From: an uncultured Pelagibacteraceae bacterium
GTDB taxonomy: Bacteria > Pseudomonadota > Alphaproteobacteria > Pelagibacterales > Pelagibacteraceae
Direction of reading: 5' to 3'
DNA length: 42,992 nucleotides
NCBI GenBank assembly: GCA_902592375.1
Contig: CACJEG010000009.1
Span: forward strand, 1 to 42,992
Positions 1-8,629 of this stretch are shown in pieces. Under the pieces are notes generated by a model that was not told the origin of the DNA, searched no databases, and saw only the letters and a program-made list of their open reading frames with translations. The first letter of the stretch is position 1. Every line of letters starts with the position of its first letter. The position numbers were made by a program, and so were the translations under genes.

Positions 1-1362
1 GTTAACAATTTTATTGTAGTCATTTTCGGTTATTAGTCCTGTCTTTAAAGTTTCATGCTTTAAAGTTGTATTATTTTTAAGTGCAGTTTTTGCAATTTTT
101 GCAGCATTATCATATCCAATATGTGGAGCTAGTGCAGTAACAAGCATTAATGAATTATCAAGATGCTCCTGTATTTTTTTTTTATTAGCTTTTATTCCTT
201 TGACGCAATATAGAGCAAAATTTTTTGTGCTGTCAGCAATCAAATCGATTGATTGTAAGATGTTATGAGCAATTAAAGGTTTAAAAACATTAAGTTCAAA
301 ATGGCCGTGAGATCCTGCCATGGTTATTCCATTATGGTTGCCAATAACTTTAACACATACCATAGTAACAGCCTCACATTGTGTTGGATTTACTTTCCCT
401 GGCATTATAGATGAGCCCGGTTCATTTTCAGGTAAGATTAATTCTCCGTATCCAGCTCTTGGGCCAGACCCTAAAAAACGAATATCATTAGATATTTTCA
501 TTAAAGCTACCGCACATGTATTAAGAGCACCAGAAAAATTAACAATTGCATCATGAGCAGCAAGTTCTGCAAATTTATTTGGAGCCGGTTTAAATTTGAT
601 TTTAGTGAATTTAGCAATTTCTTTTATAATTTTTTTATCAAAATTTTTCTTAGAATTTATTCCAGTACCAACAGCAGTACCACCTTGCGCAAGAAAAAAT
701 ATTTCTTTTAGTGCATATTCTATTCTTTCAATACTTTTTTTAATTTGAAAATGATATCCTGAAAACTCCTGTCCGAGAGATAACGGAGTAGCATCTTGCA
801 AATGAGTTCTTCCGATTTTAACTATGTTTTTAAATTCTTTAGATTTTCTTTTTAACTCCTTTTCTAAAATTTTTAAGCTTGGTAGCATTTTAGAAATAGT
901 CTCTTTAGCTACAGAGATATGCATTGCAGTTGGAAAAACATCATTTGTAGATTGTGATTTATTTACGTGGTCATTTGGATGGACAGGTTTTTTAGTACCT
1001 TTTTTACCACCTAAAATTTCTATAGCTCTATTAGCAATAACCTCATTAACATTCATGTTTGTTTGTGTTCCAGAACCAGTTTGCCAAACCTTTAAAGGAA
1101 AATTTTCATCTAATTTACCCTTGATTACTTCATCTGATGCTTTGATTATTGACTTAGAAATTCTACTATCAATTAATTTATCTTTAGCATGTACAATTGC
1201 AGCTGCTCTTTTGATAATTGCTATCGATTTAATGATTGAAATATTTACTAAAATTTTTCCAATATTAAAAAATTTATTGGATCTCTGAGTAGATGCCCCC
1301 CAATATTTATCATTTGGGACATTTATGCTTCCAATACTGTCAAATTCTTTTCTTAATTTCAT
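1..1362 (-). CDS. fumC: Fumarate hydratase class II (3' end beyond window)
   Basis: Reversible hydration of fumarate to L-malate in the TCA cycle; cytosolic homotetramer. The minus-strand frame opens at ATG (1360-1362) and stays open to base 1, giving 454 codons without a stop. The fumarase/aspartase superfamily is plain to see: N-terminal Y-W-G-A-S-T-Q-R, the [10 protein letters not shown] region, [22 protein letters not shown] and the family signature [15 protein letters not shown] that carries the catalytic loop serine. Class II fumarases are usually about 460 residues, so only a handful of C-terminal codons are missing. Expressed divergently from the MazG-like gene with a 66-bp gap. Identification is from motifs read directly; no cofactor cysteines of the class I Fe-S enzyme are seen. 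Confidence 0.95.
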   Translation of the reverse strand, partial: MKLRKEFDSIGSINVPNDKYWGASTQRSNKFFNIGKILVNISIIKSIAIIKRAAAIVHAKDKLIDSRISKSIIKASDEVIKGKLDENFPLKVWQTGSGTQTNMNVNEVIANRAIEILGGKKGTKKPVHPNDHVNKSQSTNDVFPTAMHISVAKETISKMLPSLKILEKELKRKSKEFKNIVKIGRTHLQDATPLSLGQEFSGYHFQIKKSIERIEYALKEIFFLAQGGTAVGTGINSKKNFDKKIIKEIAKFTKIKFKPAPNKFAELAAHDAIVNFSGALNTCAVALMKISNDIRFLGSGPRAGYGELILPENEPGSSIMPGKVNPTQCEAVTMVCVKVIGNHNGITMAGSHGHFELNVFKPLIAHNILQSIDLIADSTKNFALYCVKGIKANKKKIQEHLDNSLMLVTALAPHIGYDNAAKIAKTALKNNTTLKHETLKTGLITENDYNKIVN

Positions 1363-1428
1363 TGATAAATTTTAAGTTACAAATAATTATTAACATACAA
1401 TAAATTTTTAAAAACATACAGGAGCATT

Positions 1429-1800
1429 ATGTCGAATTTTAGTAAAGTAGGTACTTTCATGAAAACTTTTGGTCAGGAAGTAAAAACAAAACCATCATTT
1501 AGCACTGATAAAATAAATAAATTAAGGATAGATCTAATAAAAGAGGAATTAGAGGAACTTACAGAAGCTATGAATAATAAGGACTTATTGGAAGTAGCTG
1601 ATGCATTAACAGACATATTATACGTAACTTATGGAGCAGGGCACGCTTTTGGAATTGATTTGGATAAATGTTTTGATGAGGTCCAAAATTCTAATATGAG
1701 TAAGTTAGATGAAAATGGAAAACCAATTTACAATGAGTCTGGAAAAGTCATGAAAGGTCCTAACTATTTTAAGCCAGATCTATCAAAGTTTGTGAATTAA
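1429..1800 (+). CDS. MazG-like / PRA-PH-fold nucleotide pyrophosphohydrolase
   Basis: A 123-residue all-alpha NTP pyrophosphatase superfamily protein. The core is the metal-binding pattern E-E-L-E-E at about residues 40-45 followed, after a short helix turn, by E-V-A-D-A-L-T-D-I-L-Y at about 55-65, matching the ExxE...ExxD signature of MazG, dUTPase-2 and phosphoribosyl-ATP pyrophosphohydrolase. The second half (Y-G-A-G-H-A-F-G-I-D, then N-M-S-K-L-D-E-N-G-K-P) resembles the phage/eukaryote subgroup often labelled Cof-like hydrolase, which acts on nucleotide triphosphates. Substrate is not predictable from sequence. A good ribosome site (aggagc) sits six bases before the ATG. Its stop overlaps the 3' end of nadC by four bases, tail to tail. 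It is not hisE: there is no histidine operon here. Confidence 0.75.
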   Translation: MSNFSKVGTFMKTFGQEVKTKPSFSTDKINKLRIDLIKEELEELTEAMNNKDLLEVADALTDILYVTYGAGHAFGIDLDKCFDEVQNSNMSKLDENGKPIYNESGKVMKGPNYFKPDLSKFVN

Positions 1801-2630
1801 ATTTCTAACTTAAAGTCAATTGCAGCAGCGCTGTGTGTAATACTGCCAACAGAAATTCTATTTACACCAGTAGAAGCAATTCTTTTTACAGTTTTTAAAG
1901 TAACATTGCCTGAGGCTTCAGTCTCATAATGATTTTTAGCAATTTTAACACCATGTCTTAAATTTTTAATACTCATATTATCAAGAAGAACAGTATTAAA
2001 TTTTAGACCTAATATTGATTTAAGTTGTTTTATTTTATCAACCTCAACCGTAATTTTTTTTCCTTTTTTATTTTTTATTGCCTTTAAGACTAAAGTTTTT
2101 AAATCTGAACTAGCTATGTGGTTATCTTTAATCAGATATTCATCACTTAAATTAAATCTATGATTTGTACCACCACCTAATTTTACAGCATACTTTTGGA
2201 TTACTCTTAAATTTGGGATAGTTTTTCTTGTGCAACAAATTTTAGTTTTTTTTCCTGCTAATTTTACAAATTTATTTGTTCTAGTTGCTATACCAGAAAT
2301 ATGAGACAAAAAATTTAAAGCCACTCTTTCAGCGATTAGTATATTTTTTGCATTGCCTTTAATTAAAGCTACTAAGTTCCCTTTTTTAACTCTAGAACCA
2401 TCTTTTTTCTTAATAATAAATTTTATTTTATCATCAATTAATGAAAAAGTTTGTTTAGCAAATAATAACCCTCCAATAATTGCACTTTGATTTGAAATTA
2501 ATTTAACTGTTAAGACTTTATCATTATTAATTAAACCTGAAGTGATGTCTCCCGAAGGATAAAGATCTTCATTCAATGCTAGCTTAACTGTGCTTTTGAT
2601 AAATTCTTTGCTTAGTTTTATTTTTGACAC
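1797..2630 (-). CDS. nadC: Nicotinate-nucleotide pyrophosphorylase (carboxylating)
   Basis: Converts quinolinate plus PRPP to nicotinate mononucleotide, CO2 and pyrophosphate in de novo NAD synthesis. The 277-residue length is typical. Visible family features are the N-terminal E-D-L-Y-P-S-G-D-I-T-S, A-E-R-V-A-L-N-F-L-S-H-I-S-G-I-A-T, the substrate-binding T-R-K-T-I-P-N-L-R, G-G-G-T-N-H-R-F-N-L, and K-D-N-H-I. The usual aspartate before TRKT is cysteine here. The start is GTG (2628-2630), lying four bases after the nadA stop, so nadA and nadC are almost certainly one transcript with translational coupling. No nadB (aspartate oxidase) gene is in the window. Confidence 0.93.
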   Translation of the reverse strand: MSKIKLSKEFIKSTVKLALNEDLYPSGDITSGLINNDKVLTVKLISNQSAIIGGLLFAKQTFSLIDDKIKFIIKKKDGSRVKKGNLVALIKGNAKNILIAERVALNFLSHISGIATRTNKFVKLAGKKTKICCTRKTIPNLRVIQKYAVKLGGGTNHRFNLSDEYLIKDNHIASSDLKTLVLKAIKNKKGKKITVEVDKIKQLKSILGLKFNTVLLDNMSIKNLRHGVKIAKNHYETEASGNVTLKTVKRIASTGVNRISVGSITHSAAAIDFKLEI

Positions 2631-2634
2631 TTAT

Positions 2635-3624
2635 TTATCTGCCAATGGCTGCCATTCTTTCTACAGATATTCTGGCTTTATCAATCGTTTCTTTGTCCAT
2701 GATAATTTCACCAGTTTCATTTTCTAAACAATCTAATATTTTTGGAAGTGTAATTTTTTTCATGTGAGGGCACATATTACATGGTTTAACAAAGTCTACA
2801 TTTGGATTTTCTATTTGGATATTGTCACTCATTGAGCACTCAGTAACCATCATTACTTTTTTTGGTTGATTATCTTTTACATATTTGATCATTCCAGATG
2901 TTGATCCTGCAAAATCACTTGCTTCAATTACATCAGGAGGACATTCTGGATGCGCAATAATTTTAATTCCTGGATTATTTTTTCTTATATCCTCTATTTC
3001 TTTTTTATTAAATTGATCATGGACAATACAAATTCCCTTCCAAGATATAATTTCTACATCGGTCTGAGATGCAACATATTTTGCAAGATAATCATCAGGT
3101 AAAAATATGACTTTTTTTACACCAAGCGATTTAACAATTTTGACTGCATTTGCTGATGTGCAACAAACATCTGTTTCAGCTTTTACTTCAGCAGAGGTAT
3201 TTACATAAGATACAACAGGTACCCCTGGGTATTTCTCTTTTAATAATCTCACATCTTTACCAGTAATTGATGATGATAAAGAACAGCCAGCATCCATATC
3301 AGGAAGAATAACTTTTTTATCCGGGCTCATTAATTTTGCAGTCTCAGCCATAAAATGTACTCCAGCCATTAAAATAATATCAGCTGAAGTTTTTGATGCT
3401 TCAATTGCTAATGCAAGAGAGTCTGCAGAAAAATCTGCTACACCATGATAAATTTCTGGTGTTTGATAGTTGTGAGCAAGAATTACGGCATTCTTTTTTT
3501 TTTTTAATTTATTTATTTTATGAATATACGGAGCATGCACTGACCATTCAATTTCAGGCATAACCTTAGAAATTTTCTGATAAATAGGATCTGTTGCTTT
3601 ACGTACTTCTTGTGTAAATTCCAT
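2635..3624 (-). CDS. nadA: Quinolinate synthase A (4Fe-4S)
   Basis: Condenses iminoaspartate with dihydroxyacetone phosphate to quinolinate, using a 4Fe-4S cluster. Recognised by A-H-N-Y-Q-T-P-E-I, A-D-S-L-A-L, the cluster cysteines in M-D-A-G-C-S-L, D-V-C-C-T-S-A-N-A and C-N-M-C-P-H-M-K, plus A-H-P-E-C-P-P and T-E-C-S-M. I take the ATG at 3622-3624 (first residues M-E-F-T-Q-E-V, 329 aa) as the start. The frame also extends five codons upstream to a TTG at 3637-3639, which looks less likely. First gene of a nadA-nadC operon reading away from tRNA-Leu. Confidence 0.93.
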   Translation of the reverse strand: MEFTQEVRKATDPIYQKISKVMPEIEWSVHAPYIHKINKLKKKKNAVILAHNYQTPEIYHGVADFSADSLALAIEASKTSADIILMAGVHFMAETAKLMSPDKKVILPDMDAGCSLSSSITGKDVRLLKEKYPGVPVVSYVNTSAEVKAETDVCCTSANAVKIVKSLGVKKVIFLPDDYLAKYVASQTDVEIISWKGICIVHDQFNKKEIEDIRKNNPGIKIIAHPECPPDVIEASDFAGSTSGMIKYVKDNQPKKVMMVTECSMSDNIQIENPNVDFVKPCNMCPHMKKITLPKILDCLENETGEIIMDKETIDKARISVERMAAIGR

Positions 3625-3640
3625 GAGGATTTTTACCAAT

Positions 3641-3669
3641 TTGAATCATGATTGTCATTCATTTATTAT
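3641..3669 (+). promoter_or_regulatory. Predicted sigma-70 promoter for tRNA-Leu
   Basis: TTGAAT (3641-3646), a 17-bp spacer, then TATTAT (3664-3669). The predicted start near 3676 lies just before the mature tRNA 5' end at 3680, so the leader would be only a few bases. Motif match seen directly; activity is inferred. Confidence 0.55.
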
Positions 3670-3679
3670 GGGACATATC

Positions 3680-3765
3680 GCGGTCGTGCTGAAATTGGTA
3701 GACAGGCACGGTTGAGGGCCGTGTGGACCTAGTCCATGAGAGTTCGAGTCTCTCCGACCGCACCA
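3680..3765 (+). tRNA. tRNA-Leu (GAG)
   Basis: Acceptor stem GCGGTCG (3680-3686) pairs with CGACCGC (3755-3761); discriminator A and an encoded CCA follow (3763-3765). The anticodon stem CACGG/CCGTG encloses the loop TTGAGGG with anticodon GAG at 3714-3716, reading CUC and CUU. The long variable arm (about 3722-3738) marks a class II tRNA, as expected for leucine. The T-arm contains GTTCGAGTC. Eighty-six bases including CCA. Confidence 0.96.
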
Positions 3766-3791
3766 AAGTGAATTTTATGTAGGATTTTTTG

Positions 3792-3950
3792 ATGGATAAA
3801 TTGCTTTCAGTAATATTTATGATTGGGGTTTTACTTTTAGTTCTACCAAGTTTTTTACAATCAAATTCTCAATTAAAGCAATTTCTTAAAAACCTCAGCA
3901 TTTGGATTATTGTAGTTTTTATAATTTTAATGGTTGTTTATTTATTTTAA
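3792..3950 (+). CDS. Small two-helix membrane protein, unknown function
   Basis: A 52-codon frame starting ATG at 3792 and ending TAA at 3948-3950. The product begins M-D-K-L-L-S-V-I-F-M and has two hydrophobic stretches, about residues 4-22 and 36-52, separated by a polar link S-N-S-Q-L-K-Q-F-L-K-N. A weak ribosome site (agga) lies about eight bases upstream. The gene sits directly after tRNA-Leu and 8 bp before the convergent stop of ygfZ, filling what would otherwise be an empty gap. No family is recognised; the membrane prediction is from hydrophobicity alone. Confidence 0.5.
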   Translation: MDKLLSVIFMIGVLLLVLPSFLQSNSQLKQFLKNLSIWIIVVFIILMVVYLF

Positions 3951-3958
3951 TAAGAAAA

Positions 3959-4849
3959 TTAGTTTTTTATCCAATCAGGTTTATTGATTTTTATTGAAGC
4001 TTCTTTAGTTTTAAAATTCGCTTTTTCATCAAAGTTATCGTTTAAGTATTTAATTAAAGCAAAAGGGTAGTCGCTATCAATTAAAACCTTGCCTATTTCA
4101 ATTTCATTATTATAAATACTTTCACCTTCGTGCAGTTTTCCATTAATTACATTTATTGGAAATAATCTTTTTGAAAGCTTGTTCTTTAATTTAATTCTTG
4201 CTGTATTTTCTTGGCCAACATAACAGCCTTTTTTGAAATCAATTCCATTTAATTCTTCAAAATTACATTCAATACCAAACAATTTGTCTTTCAATTTATT
4301 TAAATCTTTTGGAACAATTCCAAGATTATGACTTAATGAATAATATTCTTTCAGGTTTGCATCATGAAGATCTAGTTTTTTCAAGGATAAATAAAGTTTC
4401 TCCAAATTTATAATTAATCTAGCACCCAACTCTTTATTTCTTGGATCTAAAAATATTGGATCTTCTCTATATTTTATTGTGTATCCAGGTTGATCTTTTG
4501 CTGTATCAAAAGTTAAAAATTTTTTATGAGAAAATGCTGCTACAACAAATTCATTACTTAAATTTAGAATTTCAACTTTTGATCTTAATTTATATAGGGA
4601 TAATTGTTTGAATAACTCCTCTGCCTGAGGTTTTTCACAATCCAAAAGATATCCAGACTTATGTTTTACAATTATAAATTCATATAAAAATTTACCTTGG
4701 GGTGTAAGTAATGAACTAAAACAACTATTTACGTTAGTTACTTTATTTATGTCGTTACTGATAAGATTTTGAAGAAACTCTTTTGCATCTTCTCCGTTAA
4801 TATAAAGAATTGCTCTGTCATCTAAAATGTAAACGTTTTTAATATTCAT
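3959..4849 (-). CDS. ygfZ: YgfZ/CAF17-type folate-binding Fe-S assembly protein
   Basis: A 296-residue GcvT-fold protein. In studied bacteria YgfZ, with tetrahydrofolate, helps assemble or repair certain 4Fe-4S enzymes such as MiaB. The diagnostic motif K-G-C-Y-V-G-Q-E is present at about residues 207-214, including the conserved cysteine, followed by N-T-A-R-I. The N-terminal half carries the usual L-I-S-N-D-I-N-K-V and L-T-P-Q-G-K-F-L-Y-E-F segments. Length is slightly under the E. coli protein (326). It is divergent from the dihydroorotase-family gene, with only 43 bp between start codons, so their promoters must overlap. Confidence 0.88.
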   Translation of the reverse strand: MNIKNVYILDDRAILYINGEDAKEFLQNLISNDINKVTNVNSCFSSLLTPQGKFLYEFIIVKHKSGYLLDCEKPQAEELFKQLSLYKLRSKVEILNLSNEFVVAAFSHKKFLTFDTAKDQPGYTIKYREDPIFLDPRNKELGARLIINLEKLYLSLKKLDLHDANLKEYYSLSHNLGIVPKDLNKLKDKLFGIECNFEELNGIDFKKGCYVGQENTARIKLKNKLSKRLFPINVINGKLHEGESIYNNEIEIGKVLIDSDYPFALIKYLNDNFDEKANFKTKEASIKINKPDWIKN

Positions 4850-4892
4850 AATTGATTAATTATAGAATGTAATATAGTAACAATTTTTAAAA

Positions 4893-6200
4893 ATGTTAGA
4901 CCTTATAATTAAAAACGGACAATGTTACATCGATGGTGAATTAAAAGATGTTGATGTTGCTATTAAAGATGGAAAAATTCAACAGATTGGAGATATTTCA
5001 GAAGAAGCAAAAGAGACAATTAATGCAGAAGGCCACACAGTATTACCTGGTTGCATAGATACCCAAACACATTTTAGAGAACCAGGGTCAACGGATACAG
5101 AGGATCTTCATTCTGGTAGTAGAGCAGCAATAGCAGGGGGTATTACAAGTGTTTTTGAAATGCCTAATACTAATCCGCCAACTTCTAACATGAAGGAATT
5201 TCAAAGAAAATTGGATCTTGCTAAAAATAGAATGTATTGCAATTATGCTTTTTATTTTGGAGCGACAGCAGACAATGCGGATGATCTAGCAAGTTTAGAA
5301 GGTTTAGAAGGGTGCTGTGGAATTAAGCTTTTTGCAGGATCCTCAACTGGAAATTTGTTAGTTGCTGAAGAGGATGATATAGATAAGGTTTTTCAAAACG
5401 CTTCAAAAGTTGTAGCGGTTCATTCTGAAGATGAGGCAATTTTAAATGTTAATAAGAAATTGATTAAAGATGGCGATGTACATACCCATCCAGTATGGAG
5501 GAGCGCAGAATGTGCAATAGCATCTACTAGAAGAATTGTACGAATTGCTGAAAAGCATAATAAAAAAGCTCATGTACTTCATATTACAACAAAAGAAGAA
5601 ATAGATTTTCTATCCCAACATAAGGGAAGCATTACATTTGAGATTACTCCTCAGCATTTAACTCTTTATGCTCCAGATTGCTATGACAAGCTTGGGACTT
5701 ACGCTCAAATGAACCCACCATTAAGAGATAAATCTCATTATGATAGATTGTGGTATGGGGTAAGAAATAATTTCAATGATACGATTGGATCAGATCATGC
5801 TCCTCATTTAAAAGAAAATAAAGACAAGGTATATCCTAACACACCTTCAGGAATGCCAGGAGTTCAAACTTTAATGCCTGTAATGTTAAATCATATCAAT
5901 GATGGAAAATTATCTCTAAACCAATTGATGAATTTTGTTTGTGAAAATCCAGTTAAGATTTTTGGAATTAAAAACAAAGGATTTATTAAAGAGGGCTATG
6001 ATGCAGACTTTACAATTGTTGATATGAACAAGACAATCGAAATTAAAAATGAAAATATAGAAAGCAAATGTAAATGGTCTCCATTTAATGGATTTAAATT
6101 TAAAGGAACACCCACACACACAATAATTGCTGGAAAAATTAAAATGCAGGATGGAAAAATTTTAGGTGATCCTGATGGAACCCCTTTACAGTTTAGCTAA
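4893..6200 (+). CDS. Dihydroorotase-family amidohydrolase, metal-site variant
   Basis: A 435-residue cyclic amidohydrolase, most like the alphaproteobacterial dihydroorotase subgroup; dihydroorotase closes carbamoyl-aspartate to dihydroorotate in pyrimidine synthesis. Seen: D-T-Q-T-H-F-R-E-P-G at 56-65, the probable carboxylated lysine K145 in G-I-K-L-F-A-G-S, metal histidines H177 (V-H-S-E-D-E) and H230 (V-L-H-I-T), and catalytic D301 in G-S-D-H-A-P-H. The first histidine of the usual D-x-H-x-H-x-R metal motif is glutamine (Q58). From memory the related alphaproteobacterial group also carries Q here, so this is probably a clade trait rather than damage. The 3' end overlaps the convergent SMR gene by eight bases. 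Allantoinase is the main alternative. Confidence 0.8.
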   Translation: MLDLIIKNGQCYIDGELKDVDVAIKDGKIQQIGDISEEAKETINAEGHTVLPGCIDTQTHFREPGSTDTEDLHSGSRAAIAGGITSVFEMPNTNPPTSNMKEFQRKLDLAKNRMYCNYAFYFGATADNADDLASLEGLEGCCGIKLFAGSSTGNLLVAEEDDIDKVFQNASKVVAVHSEDEAILNVNKKLIKDGDVHTHPVWRSAECAIASTRRIVRIAEKHNKKAHVLHITTKEEIDFLSQHKGSITFEITPQHLTLYAPDCYDKLGTYAQMNPPLRDKSHYDRLWYGVRNNFNDTIGSDHAPHLKENKDKVYPNTPSGMPGVQTLMPVMLNHINDGKLSLNQLMNFVCENPVKIFGIKNKGFIKEGYDADFTIVDMNKTIEIKNENIESKCKWSPFNGFKFKGTPTHTIIAGKIKMQDGKILGDPDGTPLQFS

Positions 6201-6525
6201 GCTTTCCAGTAAAACTATTTACCAAAATCACACCAATTACAATTAAGAATAAACCTACAATTGCTTGCCAAGCTAAAGTTTGTTTAAAGAAAATATATCC
6301 AAGGATTGCGATTGTGAATATTCCCAAACCACTCCATGTTGCGTATACAATTGCTATTGGAAGCTTGTTAACTACAAAAGTTAATAGATAAAATGCAGTA
6401 AGATAAAAAGCAGATAGAGCAACTGTTGGAATCAGTTTTGTAAAGTTTTGAGATACAGGAAGCAGCATTGTTCCAGCAACTTCGCAAAATATTGCAGCGA
6501 TTAAAAAAATATAAGTTTTAACCAT
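6193..6525 (-). CDS. SMR-family small multidrug/quaternary-ammonium exporter
   Basis: A 110-residue protein with four predicted transmembrane helices and the hallmarks of the EmrE/SugE family: the membrane-embedded glutamate in helix 1 (A-A-I-F-C-E-V-A-G-T, E15), Y-A-T-W-S-G-L-G in helix 3 and a C-terminal G-V-I-L-V-N segment. Family members are proton-coupled antiporters working as antiparallel dimers, exporting cationic drugs, guanidinium or compatible-solute-like compounds; substrate cannot be told here. The start overlaps the end of the propionyl-CoA synthetase gene by eight bases, suggesting co-transcription. Confidence 0.87.
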   Translation of the reverse strand: MVKTYIFLIAAIFCEVAGTMLLPVSQNFTKLIPTVALSAFYLTAFYLLTFVVNKLPIAIVYATWSGLGIFTIAILGYIFFKQTLAWQAIVGLFLIVIGVILVNSFTGKLS

Positions 6526-8419
6526 TGTTTAAGATTTTGTGATTAATTAAATCTTCTTTTATTTCTGTTAAAATTGCAGGATCGTCAATTGTTGGTGGCA
6601 CTTTATAATCAACACCATCTGCAATTTTTCTTATAGTTCCTCTTAAAATTTTTCCTGATCTTGTTTTTGGTAATCTTTTAATAACAATTACAACTTTAAA
6701 TGCAGCAACTGGCCCTATTTTATCTCTAACCATTTGTACACATTCTTTAGATATAGTGTCGTTATCTTTATCAACACCAGATTTTAAAACTACTAAACCA
6801 ATAGGTAATTGACCTTTTAATTTATCTGCTATTCCAAGTACAGCACACTCAGCAACTGATTGATGTTCTGACAAAACTTCTTCAATCGCTCCGGTTGATA
6901 ATCTATGACCTGCTACATTTATAATATCGTCCGTTCTAGACATGATCCAAATATAGCCATCGTCATCTATATGGCCTGCATCATATGTTTGATAATACCC
7001 TTCGTAATTAGACATATAGTTTTCTTTGTATCTTTGGTCTGCATTCCAAAGAGTTGGAAATGTTCCTGGGGGCAAAGGGAGTTTCACAACTATGTCTCCC
7101 ATCTCATTTGGTTTTGCTAAAGACTGGTCCGGCTTTATTATTTTTACATCATACCCAGGAACAGCTTTGCAGGCTGAGCCATATTTTGTTTCCATCATTT
7201 CAATACCAGTACAATTTGAACTAATTGCCCAGCTAGTCTCTGTTTGCCACCAATGATCTATCACAGGAACTTTAAGTAAATTTTCAGCCCACTTTATAGT
7301 ATCTGGATCAGCTCTCTCTCCAGCAAGAAATAAGCTTTCAAAACTACTCAAATCATATTTTGAGAAAAATTTACCTTCAGGATCCTCTTTCTTGATAGCC
7401 CTAAAAGCTGTCGGAGCTGTAAAAAGAGATTTTACTTTATAATCAGAAATGATTTTCCAGAAAGCCCCAGCGTCTGGTGTTCCAACAGGCTTACCTTCAA
7501 ACAGTACTGTAGTACATCCTTTGAACAATGGTGCGTAAACAATATAAGAGTGCCCCACAATCCAACCAATGTCGCTTGCTGACCACCAAATATCATCTGT
7601 ATCAATGTTATAGATATTTTTCATAGTCCATTTGAGAGCAACAATGTGACCTCCAATGTCTCTTACTATACCCTTAGGGGTTCCGGTTGTTCCTGATGTA
7701 TATAAAATATAAGCAAACTCATTTGAGTTCATCTCAACACAGTCTGCATCCTTAGCATTAGAAACCACTTCTTCCCAACTGACCTCTGTTGGAGCATTTA
7801 ATTTAACCTCATGACCATGTCTTTGAAATAAAATCATCTTTTCAATTTTGTGATTGGCTATTTTAATAGCTTCATCAACAAGTGGTTTGTACTCAACAGT
7901 TCTTCCTGGCTCAAAACCACATGAAGCGGTCACTAATATTTTAGCTTTACTATCATCTATTCTGCTTGCAAGCTCATTTGATGCAAACCCACCAAAAACT
8001 ACTGAGTGAATTGCCCCAATTCTTGCACAAGCAAGCATAGCAACCACTGCTTCAGGGATCATTGGCATGTAAATGATTACCCGATCACCTTTGTTTGCTC
8101 CTTGAGACTTCAATGCACCTGCAAACTTAGAGACCTTTGACCTTAATTCCTCATAAGTGAACTGGCTTTTACTGCCTGTAATTGGACTATCGTAGATTAA
8201 AGCTTTTTTTTTACCTCTACCTTGGTCAATATGGATGTCTAAAGCGTTATAACAGGTGTTCGTGACACCATCTTCGAACCATTTATAGAAAGGAGGGTTA
8301 GATTTATTTAAAATTTTTGTAGGTTTTTTGAACCAGAAGATATCTTCCGAAGCTTCTTGCCAAAATTTTTCAGGATTTTTTATAGAATTTTCGTAAATTT
8401 CATTAAACTTTGAAGGCAT
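6518..8419 (-). CDS. prpE: Propionyl-CoA synthetase (PrpE-like acyl-CoA ligase)
   Basis: A 633-residue AMP-forming acyl-CoA synthetase that would activate propionate (possibly acetate) via an acyl-adenylate. The P-loop-like Y-I-L-Y-T-S-G-T-T-G-T-P-K-G is at about 236-249; D-H-W-W-Q-T-E-T-S is the A5 motif; the C-terminal acylation lysine lies in P-K-T-R-S-G-K-I-L-R. The segment C-G-F-E-P-G-R favours PrpE/ACSS3 over acetyl-CoA synthetase (Acs), as does the overall length. ATG at 8417-8419 is the only sensible start. Transcribed away from the proteorhodopsin gene; its product could feed propionyl-CoA metabolism, but no prpB/prpC or methylmalonyl-CoA genes are in the window. Confidence 0.87.
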   Translation of the reverse strand: MPSKFNEIYENSIKNPEKFWQEASEDIFWFKKPTKILNKSNPPFYKWFEDGVTNTCYNALDIHIDQGRGKKKALIYDSPITGSKSQFTYEELRSKVSKFAGALKSQGANKGDRVIIYMPMIPEAVVAMLACARIGAIHSVVFGGFASNELASRIDDSKAKILVTASCGFEPGRTVEYKPLVDEAIKIANHKIEKMILFQRHGHEVKLNAPTEVSWEEVVSNAKDADCVEMNSNEFAYILYTSGTTGTPKGIVRDIGGHIVALKWTMKNIYNIDTDDIWWSASDIGWIVGHSYIVYAPLFKGCTTVLFEGKPVGTPDAGAFWKIISDYKVKSLFTAPTAFRAIKKEDPEGKFFSKYDLSSFESLFLAGERADPDTIKWAENLLKVPVIDHWWQTETSWAISSNCTGIEMMETKYGSACKAVPGYDVKIIKPDQSLAKPNEMGDIVVKLPLPPGTFPTLWNADQRYKENYMSNYEGYYQTYDAGHIDDDGYIWIMSRTDDIINVAGHRLSTGAIEEVLSEHQSVAECAVLGIADKLKGQLPIGLVVLKSGVDKDNDTISKECVQMVRDKIGPVAAFKVVIVIKRLPKTRSGKILRGTIRKIADGVDYKVPPTIDDPAILTEIKEDLINHKILNNG

Positions 8420-8583
8420 AAAAATTTGATTCGAATTACCTATTTTTTTTGATTTTTAACTTATAAATTGTATTTAATTTTAAAAATTAAGTAAAATCAA
8501 TGCTTATTAGTGACAATTAAGTCTTCATAAAACTATTTTAATTTGCTATTTAACCACCAAATTGGCTTAAGGCAACTTAAGTC

Positions 8584-8599
8584 TAGTTTATATAAACTA
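8584..8599. promoter_or_regulatory. Perfect 16-bp palindrome upstream of proteorhodopsin
   Basis: TAGTTTATATAAACTA is a perfect dyad ending 30 bp before the proteorhodopsin ATG. Just upstream are two CTTAAG units ten bases apart (8566-8571 and 8576-8581), that is, one helical turn. The AT-rich centre could also serve as a -10 region. Reading it as an operator/promoter element is inference; the 210-bp gap between prpE and proteorhodopsin holds no other feature I can support. Confidence 0.4.
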
Positions 8600-8629
8600 A
8601 AATAAAAACTAACGAAGAGGGAGTTTTTT

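Noticed and set aside
320..1288. Plus-strand open frames of 78 and 154 codons
   Set aside because: They are antisense shadows of fumC, whose protein is continuous and well conserved on the minus strand.
3625..3639. TTG start for nadA
   Set aside because: The ATG at 3622-3624 gives a family-like N-terminus; the five extra codons add nothing recognisable.
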